Below, piece by piece: positions 14,524 through 21,457 of a stretch of 21,457 nt of DNA (position 1 is its first letter; each line of letters opens with the position of its first letter). Where the stretch lies: the NCBI GenBank assembly GCA_002418825.1, contig DIEW01000068.1, forward strand, positions 1-21,457. Reading direction: 5' to 3'. A program made the translations under genes and the position numbers. A model generated the notes under the pieces. It saw only the letters and a list, made by a program, of their open reading frames with translations, made no database searches and was not told the origin of the DNA. This DNA is from Syntrophaceae bacterium UBA5764 (lineage in GTDB: Bacteria; Desulfobacterota; Syntrophia; Syntrophales; Smithellaceae).

Positions 14524-15775
14524 TAAATCACAGCGGGACATGAAAAAGCGGGTTGTAATCAGCGGGCTTGGTATGGTGACGCCTTTGGGTGTGGGGAAAG
14601 AAGAGTTTTACCAAAGACTTTTTGGTGGAGAAAACGGTATCAGCGAGATAAAATCATTTGATACCAACGATTTTACCTCGCATCTGGGCGCGGAAGTGAC
14701 GAAATTTTCGCCGCGTGATTTTATTTCGGTAAAAAATCTGCGGCGGATGGATAAAATATCACCCATGGCGGTGGCCGCGGCGCGTATGGCGCTGGAAGAC
14801 GCAAAAATTCAGATTAACGAGAATAATCGCGACCGTATCGGCATTATTCTGAGCAGTGCCTTTGGTGCGACGGATGTCACGGTACAGTTTGCGGAAACGT
14901 TGCTCGGACAGGGCCCGTCTGTCGTAAACCCCATATTGGTACCAAACACGGTTATGAACGCGCCGGCGGGGCATGCCTCGATAGAGCTCGGCTTTCGCGG
15001 CGTGAACACGACAGTTACGCATTACGCCGTTTCCGCGGAAATCGCCATTGCTTATGCCGTCGCGGAAATACGCCGGGGCACGGCGGATTTTATCCTGACC
15101 GGAGGCGTGGACATATTGTCAAAATTTTATTATGAATCGCTTGCCCGCTTTCATGCTCTTTCTCCGGCGGAAGGCGGCCAGGAGGGAAGCAGGCCATTTG
15201 ATCAGGCGCGTAACGGGTTTGTTGCCGGAGAAGGGTGTGGTATAGTGTGTTTGGAAAGTATGGAATCGGCACGGCAAAGAAGTGTTAATTATTATTGTGA
15301 AATCAAGGGCTCTGGCCTTGGTTCATCTGTCTGTGGCCCTACGCAGTGGCCGCGTGAGTCTTCAGGAATTGAGAAGGCAATTGCCCGCGCCTTGAAAGAT
15401 TCAGAAGTTGAAGCCACCGCGATAGATGCTATTTATGCGGCCGCCAATGGCGGCAGAGATCTGGATGCTGCTGAAGCGCAAGCATATGAAAAAGTATTTG
15501 CCGCTGGCCCGCAAAAACCAGCCGTAACGGCGATAAAAGGCGCGCTGGGAGAAAGTTTTTCCGGCGGCGGCATGCGCGCCTGCGCGTTGGCCTTGTCGAT
15601 AAAAGAAAAAGTGTTGCCGCCGACGGTGGGGTTGATTAATCCTTCTTTCCCTTTGAAATATGTTATGAAGGAACAGCAAAAAATAAATATTAAAAATGCT
15701 CTGCTTTCCGGAATTTCCTTTGGCGGAACCTACGCTTATCTGGTTTTTGCCGGACGCGGCGAGCAAGGAGAATAG
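14516..15775 (+). CDS. Catalytically degenerate ketosynthase, chain-length-factor-like
   Basis: 419 residues from ATG 14516, which overlaps the upstream stop by 8 nt; an ATG at 14540 is an alternative start. The fold is clearly ketosynthase: KKRVVISGLGMVTPLGVGKEE, SRPFDQARNGFVAGEGCGIV, SGISFGGTYAYLVF. Every catalytic residue is lost, however. The nucleophile motif reads THYAVSAEIAIAYA with V172 for Cys, the first His motif reads YAAANGGRD with N311, and the second reads KGALGESFSGGG with E346 for His while K341 is kept. Loss is by clean substitution in an otherwise intact reading frame, so this is a specialised partner, not a pseudogene. It most likely forms a heterodimer with the preceding ketosynthase and sets chain length or starter choice, as KS-beta/CLF proteins and the ApeC-type partner of aryl-polyene synthases do. 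Confidence 0.88.
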   Translation: MADKSQRDMKKRVVISGLGMVTPLGVGKEEFYQRLFGGENGISEIKSFDTNDFTSHLGAEVTKFSPRDFISVKNLRRMDKISPMAVAAARMALEDAKIQINENNRDRIGIILSSAFGATDVTVQFAETLLGQGPSVVNPILVPNTVMNAPAGHASIELGFRGVNTTVTHYAVSAEIAIAYAVAEIRRGTADFILTGGVDILSKFYYESLARFHALSPAEGGQEGSRPFDQARNGFVAGEGCGIVCLESMESARQRSVNYYCEIKGSGLGSSVCGPTQWPRESSGIEKAIARALKDSEVEATAIDAIYAAANGGRDLDAAEAQAYEKVFAAGPQKPAVTAIKGALGESFSGGGMRACALALSIKEKVLPPTVGLINPSFPLKYVMKEQQKINIKNALLSGISFGGTYAYLVFAGRGEQGE

Positions 15776-15779
15776 ATTA

Positions 15780-17303
15780 GTGAATATCGGTGAGTGGATA
15801 ACAAAACGCGCAATAATTCATCCGAATAAGCCGTTTCTTACGGAAAAAAACAAAACGCTGTCGAATCGTCAATTCAACGAGCAGGTAAATAAAACCGCTC
15901 ACGCGCTGGGCGATTTGGGGATTGCCAAGGGAGACCGCGTGGCCCTTTTGATGTCCAATTGCTCCGAGTTTTTGGAAATATTTTTTGCCTGCGCCAAAAC
16001 GGGTGCGATTATGGTGCCGCTGAATTTCCGTCTGGCCGTTCCGGAACTTGTCTATATTTTAAAGGATTCCGAACCGGAAGTAATGATTTATTCCGCGGAA
16101 TTTGCGGATAAAGTGCGTGAAATAAGAAATACGTCGCTTTCCGTAAATCATTATATCGGTCACGGCCTTGATTTGATTAAAGGGGACAGTAATTTTGTTG
16201 ATTTTGTCGATACCGCTTCCGCAAGAGGTGTGTTGCATACGGCGGAGGTCAATTTGCCGGATCCGCTTTTTATCATGTACACTTCCGGCACGACAGGTGA
16301 CCCCAAGGGCGCGGTCTTGACTCATCAGAACATCTTGTTCGGCGCGATTCATTCTCTTTTGGGTTACGGTGTTGACCGCTCTTACAAGTCTCTTGTGGTC
16401 GCGCCGCTTTTTCATATCGGCGCGCTGGCCGCTTCCGTAACGCCGATTGTCTATGCCGGAGGAAGCCTGGTCATCAGCAGCTTTTATAACGCTTCCGATG
16501 TGCTCAAAACCATCTGCCGGGAAAAAATAAATTATATGTTTGCCGTGCCGGTTATGTTTCAGATGATGGCGGAGACGCCGGAATGGCAGGAAGCTGATTT
16601 ATCGCATGTCCATTTTTTTATTTCCGGCGGGGCGCCGATTCCTCTGCCGGTAATCAAAAAATACCAGCAGGAGAAAAGCATCGGTTTTGTCCAGGGCTAC
16701 GCCCTGACGGAAACAGGGCGACTGACTTCTCTTGATTTGGAGGATTCCATCGCCAAAGCTGGCTCCGTCGGCAAGGAAGTTTTTCACGTAAATTTGCGTA
16801 TTGTGGATAAGCAGGGAAGGGATTTGCCGCCGAACGAACCTGGTGAAATTATCGTGCAAGGTCCTAATATTTTTGCCGGCTACTGGCGTAAAGTTGGTAC
16901 AATTGCTTCCGCGCTGAAGAACGGATGGTTTCATACCGGTGATATGGGAATGCGCGATGATGACGGTTTTGTTTACATCGTCGGCAGAAAAGTGGAGATG
17001 ATTATCTCTTCCGGCGAGAATATTTATCCGGCGGAAGTGGAACGGGCGATTCAGTCGTTGCCGCAGGTAAAAGAAGCGGCGGTGGTGGGCATGCCGGATG
17101 AAAAAAGGGGAGAAGTTGCGGCGGCATTTATAATTTTTAAAAAAGAGCAGCATCTCACTGAAAATGAAATAACAGCTTTTTTGGCGGAGAAAATTGCGTA
17201 TTATAAGATTCCCAAAAAATTTATATTTGTTGAAGAATTTCCCCGCAATCAGTCGGGGAAAGTATTGAAGAGGATTTTAAAGAAACGTCTTGAAGAAAAT
17301 TGA
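15780..17303 (+). CDS. AMP-forming acyl-CoA/acyl-ACP ligase
   Basis: 507 residues from GTG 15780, 9 nt after AAGGAG and 4 nt after the previous stop. Activates a carboxylic acid as acyl-AMP and transfers it to CoA or a carrier protein. ANL-superfamily motifs in order: MYTSGTTGDPKGAVLTHQN (P-loop-like A3), VQGYALTETGRL (A5, adenine site), WFHTGDMGMRDDDGFVYIVGR in two parts WFHTGDMG and GFVYIVGR (A7), KVEMIISSGENIYPAEVE (hinge and A8), and RNQSGKVLKR with the catalytic C-terminal Lys (A10). All are complete. It resembles medium/long-chain fatty acid and 4-coumarate-type ligases; specificity cannot be read by eye. In context it could load the lyase product or a fatty acid starter for the ketosynthase pair. 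Confidence 0.92.
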   Translation: MNIGEWITKRAIIHPNKPFLTEKNKTLSNRQFNEQVNKTAHALGDLGIAKGDRVALLMSNCSEFLEIFFACAKTGAIMVPLNFRLAVPELVYILKDSEPEVMIYSAEFADKVREIRNTSLSVNHYIGHGLDLIKGDSNFVDFVDTASARGVLHTAEVNLPDPLFIMYTSGTTGDPKGAVLTHQNILFGAIHSLLGYGVDRSYKSLVVAPLFHIGALAASVTPIVYAGGSLVISSFYNASDVLKTICREKINYMFAVPVMFQMMAETPEWQEADLSHVHFFISGGAPIPLPVIKKYQQEKSIGFVQGYALTETGRLTSLDLEDSIAKAGSVGKEVFHVNLRIVDKQGRDLPPNEPGEIIVQGPNIFAGYWRKVGTIASALKNGWFHTGDMGMRDDDGFVYIVGRKVEMIISSGENIYPAEVERAIQSLPQVKEAAVVGMPDEKRGEVAAAFIIFKKEQHLTENEITAFLAEKIAYYKIPKKFIFVEEFPRNQSGKVLKRILKKRLEEN

Positions 17304-17430
17304 ATAAGGGCGTATCTAAAATAATTTATTGAAAATAAGAAACAGTCAAATATTTTGTTGACCATCTCTGCGGTTTTTTGCGCGGCGTTTACGAAGAGCA
17401 ACTTTTCCCGATTCAGAAGAAAAGGACAAC

Positions 17431-18573
17431 ATGAATACGGTACCTTATAAAGAAGAGCATATAATATTTCGTGAGTCTTTCCGCAGGTTTTTGCAAAAAG
17501 AAATTATTCCGCATGTAGAGGAGTGGGAGAGAGAGGGCATTGTACCGCGCTGGGCATGGAAGAGGCTTGGTGAAAACGGTTTCCTCTGCACTTCCGTGCC
17601 CGTGGAATATGGCGGACAGGGTGCGGATTTTCTTTATTCTGCTATCCTAATCGAGGAAATGGCCCGCGCAAATTTTTACGGTCTTTCCGCGCGTCTGCAC
17701 AGTGATGTGGTGGTTCCTTATGTGGTGCAATTTGCCACCGAGCAACAGAAGAAAAAATATCTGCCTAAATGTGTCAGTGGTGAAATAATTATGGCTATTG
17801 CCATGACCGAACCGCACGCCGGTTCCGATGTGGCGGGGATAAAAGCGACGGCGGTTGAAGACGGTAAATATTTTGTGCTTAACGGGCAGAAGACATTTAT
17901 CAGCAACGGCATCAATTGCGATTTGGTGATTGTCGCCGCCAGAGATCCTGAGGAAAAAAATCCTCACGCCGCCGTGGATTTGTTTCTGGTCGAAGCGGAC
18001 ACTCCGGGTTTTGAAAAAGGAAAAATGCTGAAGAAAATCGGTTGGCGCAGCCAGGATACGGCGGAACTGTTTTTTTCCGACTGCCGCATTCCCAAAGCAA
18101 ACCGTTTGGGTGAAAAGGGAACGGGGTTTAAAAAATTGATGACTAATTTACAGCAGGAACGCCTGATTTGCACGCTGGGCGCTCAGACAGCTGCGGAGTT
18201 CATGCTGGAAGAAACGATACGTTATTGCCGGCAGCGTGAAGTATTTGGCAAAACCCTTGCTAGATATCAGAACACACAGTTTGCGCTGGCGGAAATGGCC
18301 GCGGAGGTGAAAATCGGCCGCACTTTTATTGACAAACTGATTATCGAACATTGGCAGAGAAAGACAATAGTCACTGACGTTTCCATGGCAAAATTCTGGA
18401 TTACCGAGATGGCCTGTCGCGTGGCGGACCGCTGTTTGCAGCTTTTTGGCGGTTATGGCTATTGCGAGGAATATCCGATCGCCCGCGCCTGGCGCGATAT
18501 TCGGGTCACGCGGATTCTGGCCGGTTCCAACGAAATCATGAAATTAATTGTTGCCAAGGATATGACAAAATAG
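17431..18573 (+). CDS. Acyl-CoA dehydrogenase family flavoprotein
   Basis: 380 residues, standard length. FAD enzyme introducing an alpha-beta double bond into an acyl thioester. Family signatures are present: AMTEPHAGSDVAGIKATA (flavin/substrate loop), GQKTFISNG, GWRSQDTAELFFSDCRIP, then the C-terminal LQLFGGYGYCEEYPIARAWRDIRVTRILAGSNEIMK. The usual catalytic base position near the C-terminus (Glu in YEGTSEI) is A364 here. E243 in QQERL on the helix-G segment may be the base instead, as known for isovaleryl-CoA and long-chain acyl-CoA dehydrogenases. AAGGA precedes the ATG. The 127-nt gap upstream holds no clear promoter or terminator, so it is probably still in the cluster transcript. It may desaturate the chain made by the ketosynthases. 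Confidence 0.93.
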   Translation: MNTVPYKEEHIIFRESFRRFLQKEIIPHVEEWEREGIVPRWAWKRLGENGFLCTSVPVEYGGQGADFLYSAILIEEMARANFYGLSARLHSDVVVPYVVQFATEQQKKKYLPKCVSGEIIMAIAMTEPHAGSDVAGIKATAVEDGKYFVLNGQKTFISNGINCDLVIVAARDPEEKNPHAAVDLFLVEADTPGFEKGKMLKKIGWRSQDTAELFFSDCRIPKANRLGEKGTGFKKLMTNLQQERLICTLGAQTAAEFMLEETIRYCRQREVFGKTLARYQNTQFALAEMAAEVKIGRTFIDKLIIEHWQRKTIVTDVSMAKFWITEMACRVADRCLQLFGGYGYCEEYPIARAWRDIRVTRILAGSNEIMKLIVAKDMTK

Positions 18574-18594
18574 TTGTGTTAAAGAAGAAGGAAA

Positions 18595-19824
18595 ATGAAA
18601 TTTAAATTAATTTATCCGAAATGGGAAAAACTGGATAGGCAAACAAGATTTACGCTGCCGCCGCACGGGCCGGTGGTCATGGCGGCGGCGCTGCCGGATT
18701 ATGTTGATGTGGAATTTGTCGATGAAAATGTGCAAGAAATAAATTTTGATGCTGACGATGATTTTGTCGGGATTTCAATGATGCTGACCGCGCAGATTAA
18801 ACGCGGCTGGGAAATCGCCGGCGCTTTTCGCAAAAAAGGAATAAAAGTTATTTTCGGCGGTATTGCCACGATGCTGCATGCGGAAGAAATGCAGCAACAC
18901 GCAGATTCTGTTTTTCTGGGTGAGGTGGAAGGTCGCTTGGAACATGTCTTTAAGGAGTTTAAAGAGGGAAAGCTAAAAAAGGTTTATGATTATATGCAGA
19001 ATTTCCCGCCGATTGAAAGCGTGGGCCCGGCCCGGCGCGACATTTTAAACAAAGGCCTTTACAATTACCGCGGTGTGCAGATGGTCGACCTAGTTCACGC
19101 CTCGCGCGGATGTCGCTTTAACTGTTACCCCTGCTGTGTCCGGTTTTTAGGCGGCAAAAAATTCCGTCCCCGTCCATACGACAAAGTGGTTGAGGAGATG
19201 GCGAGCATAGACAATAACCGGCTTTTTATCGTCGACAATTCGCTGGCGCAGAATAAAGAGTGGGAAATTGGTCTTTTTAAGGAGATGATTCCGCTGAAAA
19301 AGAAATGGTGCTGTCATCCGATTGAAGACGACGACAAGGTGTTGGATCTGGCGGCGCAGGCGGGAGCTTGGTTTGTCTATCAGGCGATTTTTGATTCCTC
19401 CGATTTTATCCGCGAACGTATCAAGCGCTATCATGATCATGGCATTGCCGTGGAAGGAAGCATTTTGCTGGGTCTGGATTACCACACCGAGGACTACATA
19501 AAAAAATGGATGGACTTTTTGCTGGATATCGAACTGGATATGGCGGAGTTCACCATTCTTACTCCCTTTCCGCATACCAAAACATTTGATGATTTGCATA
19601 ACGCCAAAAGAATATTTTCTTATGACTGGAATGACTATACCTGCGGCAAGGTGGTTTTCCAACCGAAAACAATGACTCCGGAAAAACTGCAAGAGATGTA
19701 TTATTACTGTTGGGATAAGTTTTATGAGGAAGAGCCGGCTAACTATAAAATGTTCAAGATGCTAAAAAAAGTAATGGATAAGGAAAAGGCGGACGGAACC
19801 TACAGACCGCGCACGCGTGAGTAA
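18595..19824 (+). CDS. B12-binding-domain radical SAM protein
   Basis: 409 residues. The N-terminal part (about 1-150) is a Rossmann-like cobalamin-binding domain: VDVEFVDENVQEINF, VGISMMLTAQIKRGWEIA, KVIFGGIATMLHAEE and DSVFLGEVEG. It lacks the DxHxxG motif, as is usual for this class. The radical SAM core follows with the 4Fe-4S cluster motif C173-x3-C177-x2-C180 in ASRGCRFNCYPC. The C-terminal FTILTPFPHTKTFDDL and VVFQPKTMTPEKLQ resemble the tail of BchE/hopanoid-type members. It could methylate an unreactive carbon, cyclise or rearrange a chain; reaction not determinable here. GAAGGA ribosome site; 21 nt after the dehydrogenase gene and 42 nt before the lyase gene. Cytoplasmic and oxygen-sensitive by family. 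Confidence 0.92.
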   Translation: MKFKLIYPKWEKLDRQTRFTLPPHGPVVMAAALPDYVDVEFVDENVQEINFDADDDFVGISMMLTAQIKRGWEIAGAFRKKGIKVIFGGIATMLHAEEMQQHADSVFLGEVEGRLEHVFKEFKEGKLKKVYDYMQNFPPIESVGPARRDILNKGLYNYRGVQMVDLVHASRGCRFNCYPCCVRFLGGKKFRPRPYDKVVEEMASIDNNRLFIVDNSLAQNKEWEIGLFKEMIPLKKKWCCHPIEDDDKVLDLAAQAGAWFVYQAIFDSSDFIRERIKRYHDHGIAVEGSILLGLDYHTEDYIKKWMDFLLDIELDMAEFTILTPFPHTKTFDDLHNAKRIFSYDWNDYTCGKVVFQPKTMTPEKLQEMYYYCWDKFYEEEPANYKMFKMLKKVMDKEKADGTYRPRTRE

Positions 19825-19866
19825 ATAAATATCCTTCTTGAGCAGGAAAGGAGATTTTGGGTAAAA

Positions 19867-21414
19867 ATGAAAAGAGCCGGTGGAAAAAACGCCGTGGTTA
19901 TCGACGGCAGCCACGTCAGTTTGAATGATATTGTTGGTGTTGTCCGTGACGGTGTACAGGTGAAAATTAGCGAGAGCAGCCGTTTTGTTCAACGGATGGA
20001 AAAAACGCGGAAAATGTTGATGAAAGCAATGCGAGACGGTGTCGCCGTATATGGCGTAAACACGGGTTACGGCCGTTCTTGCGGCCGCCGGATATCCATG
20101 GATATTGCCTTGAAAAACGGCATGAATATTTTTCGTTTCCATGGCTGCGGCACGGGCGAACCGATTGGCATTGAAGAAACACGCGCGGCGATGCTCTGCC
20201 GCATTATTTGTTTGGCGAGGGGCTATTCCGGAGTTTCCATGGCGTTGCTCAGGCAGATGGCTGATTTTTTAAATAAAGGAATAACGCCCGTAGTTCCCTG
20301 TGAAGGCTCGGTCGGCGCCTCCGGTGATTTGACGCCGATGTCTTATATAGGCGCCTGCCTGGCGGGCGAGAGAGAAGTATTTTATCAAGGGGAAAGAATG
20401 CCCACGTCCCGGGCAATGAAAAAAACCGGATTGAAGCCACACGAATATTTACCCAAAGAGCCTCTTTCCATGATTAACGGTACGACCACAATGACGGGAA
20501 TAGCCGTCATGAACATCGAAAGAGCCCAGCGGCTTCTCTCTGCGGCGATATACGCCACCGCGCTGAGTGTGCATGCCGTCAAAGGAAACGCGCATCATTA
20601 TCATCCGGTTATTTCTGAGGCCAAACCCTTTGCGGGTCAGATTTTTGTCGCTGAAAAAATATCCCATCTTCTGAAAGCGAAAATTTCCCCGCGGCAGCTG
20701 GAAGACGATTCTCTGGAAGCGTTGCAGGATCCTTATTCTTTGCGTTGCGCGCCGCAGGTAATCGGTGTGTTGTATGACGCGCTTTCCTGGATAAAAAATT
20801 GGGTAGAAATTGAAGCCAACAGTTCCAATGACAATCCTATCTTTGACCCGGCCACAGGTCAGGTGCTGATGGGCGGCAATTTTTACGGCGGCCATATCGC
20901 GTTTGCCATGGACGGCCTGAAGGCGGCGCTGGCCTCGGTCGCCGATATGTGCGACCGGCAGGTAATGCTGCTTGTCCATCCCAGTTTTAACCGGGGATTA
21001 CCCGGTGATCTGGTTGGAATTATTGATAAATCAAACGGTTTATATCATGGTTTTAAAGCCATGTCGTTGGCGTCCTCGGCCCTCGCGGCGGAAGCATTGA
21101 AATTAACCATGCCCGCAGCGTCCTTTTCCCGTTCGACCGAATCGCACAATCAGGACAAAGTCAGTATGGGCACGATTGCGGCTAGGGATGCGGAAAGAGT
21201 TTGCACGCTTACGGAGCGCGCCTTATCCATCCACCTTATGGCGGCGGCCCAGGCCTGTCACTTAAGAAAGAATATTAATACCCGGCCGCTTTTGTCCAAA
21301 GTCGTGCGGGAAATAGGTTTAATCAGTCCGCCGCTGGCCGAAGACCGGCCGCTGGATAAGGATATCGAAAAGATGTGCGCGGCAATCAGGTATTCCGATT
21401 TTTTCAGGGTATGA
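19867..21414 (+). CDS. MIO-type aromatic amino acid ammonia-lyase (HAL/PAL/TAL family)
   Basis: 515 residues. Removes ammonia from an aromatic amino acid to give the acrylate. The self-forming MIO cofactor triad is A151-S152-G153 in GSVGASGDLTPMSYIG. Other active-site parts are Y62 in VYGVNTGYG, N204 in SMINGTTTMTG, QDPYSLRCAPQVIG and SSNDNPIFDP. Substrate-selecting positions do not look like histidase: the dyad is F91-H92 (FHGCGTGEP), where HutH has Ser-His, and STESHNQDKVSMGTIAARD puts Q429 where HutH has Glu. A tyrosine or phenylalanine lyase, possibly an aminomutase, is favoured over histidase. No hutU/hutI is nearby. GGAAAGGAG lies upstream at rather long spacing (about 13 nt). The next gene starts 3 nt after its stop. 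Confidence 0.92.
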   Translation: MKRAGGKNAVVIDGSHVSLNDIVGVVRDGVQVKISESSRFVQRMEKTRKMLMKAMRDGVAVYGVNTGYGRSCGRRISMDIALKNGMNIFRFHGCGTGEPIGIEETRAAMLCRIICLARGYSGVSMALLRQMADFLNKGITPVVPCEGSVGASGDLTPMSYIGACLAGEREVFYQGERMPTSRAMKKTGLKPHEYLPKEPLSMINGTTTMTGIAVMNIERAQRLLSAAIYATALSVHAVKGNAHHYHPVISEAKPFAGQIFVAEKISHLLKAKISPRQLEDDSLEALQDPYSLRCAPQVIGVLYDALSWIKNWVEIEANSSNDNPIFDPATGQVLMGGNFYGGHIAFAMDGLKAALASVADMCDRQVMLLVHPSFNRGLPGDLVGIIDKSNGLYHGFKAMSLASSALAAEALKLTMPAASFSRSTESHNQDKVSMGTIAARDAERVCTLTERALSIHLMAAAQACHLRKNINTRPLLSKVVREIGLISPPLAEDRPLDKDIEKMCAAIRYSDFFRV

Positions 21415-21417
21415 ATA

Positions 21418-21457
21418 ATGAAAAAAGAGACGAAAAGTTTTGAAGTGAAAATCAGCG
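21418..21457 (+). CDS. Start of an unidentified gene, cut by the right edge
   Basis: ATG at 21418, 3 nt after the lyase stop, opens a frame of 13 codons (MKKETKSFEVKIS) that runs off the window. The tight spacing suggests the same operon. Too short to identify; a dehydratase, thioesterase or reductase would be plausible next steps in the cluster but nothing here shows it. No strong ribosome site is visible before it. Confidence 0.55.
   Translation, partial: MKKETKSFEVKIS

Noticed and set aside
15696..15779. Upstream ATG start for the ligase
   Set aside because: It lies within the preceding gene out of frame; GTG at 15780 has AAGGAG at 9 nt and starts the family domain.
16599..20979. Long antisense open frames (for example 16599-17153, 19147-19692, 20449-20979, all minus)
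   Set aside because: They lie opposite well-supported genes, have compositions expected of reverse frames and show no domain motifs.
19867..21414. Lyase as histidine utilisation enzyme HutH
   Set aside because: The selectivity dyad is Phe-His, the histidase Glu is Gln, and no other hut genes are present.
1..21457. tRNA, rRNA, CRISPR array, insertion sequence or prophage
   Set aside because: No regularly spaced repeats, transposase or integrase motifs, or cloverleaf/rRNA-like sequences were seen on either strand by eye.

Overview
The window reads as one stretch of a chromosome from an anaerobic Gram-negative bacterium. A member of the Desulfobacterota (Syntrophus/Smithella-like) is my best guess, but this is inference only. 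The reasons are a selenocysteine-containing SelD, MobB, a TRAP transporter, a large acyl-CoA/ketoacyl-synthase content and B12-radical SAM chemistry. GC looks to be in the mid to high 40s percent and even throughout. I see no rRNA, tRNA, CRISPR array, insertion sequence or attachment site.

Left part (1-8060), housekeeping. A D-Ala-D-Ala ligase (ddl) runs off the left edge on the minus strand. It diverges from a small operon of an uncharacterised HExxH protein and an FmdB-type zinc ribbon protein. A minus-strand operon follows: selD (with an in-frame UGA read as Sec18 and a clear SECIS hairpin), a DHH-family phosphoesterase, and a GalT-like nucleotidyltransferase. thrC and plsC form a plus-strand pair that converges on mobB, with a 10-bp inverted repeat between them that can act as a terminator.

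Middle part (8061-13053), a self-contained transport operon. It has a near-consensus promoter (TTGACA-16-TATAAT) and a leader of about 250 nt with nested inverted repeats. The genes are a LivJ-type (ABC-family) periplasmic binding protein, a TRAP DctP binding protein, a strong intergenic hairpin, dctQ and dctM. A textbook rho-independent terminator closes it. The odd feature is a binding protein of the ABC class sitting at the head of a TRAP operon.

Right part (13198-21457), a biosynthetic cluster all on the plus strand and running off the right edge. An intact FabF-like ketosynthase overlaps a second ketosynthase-like protein in which all three catalytic residues are replaced (Cys to Val, His to Asn, His to Glu), as in a chain-length-factor arrangement. 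These are followed by an acyl-CoA/acyl-ACP ligase (AMP-forming), an acyl-CoA dehydrogenase, a B12-binding radical SAM enzyme and a MIO-type aromatic amino acid ammonia-lyase that does not look like HutH, then the first 13 codons of another gene. My reading is a pathway in which an aromatic acrylate made by the lyase is activated by the ligase and extended by the ketosynthase heterodimer, then modified by the dehydrogenase and radical SAM enzyme. It recalls aryl-polyene/flexirubin logic but has a different tailoring set. This cluster is the most interesting content of the window; its product is not known from the sequence.
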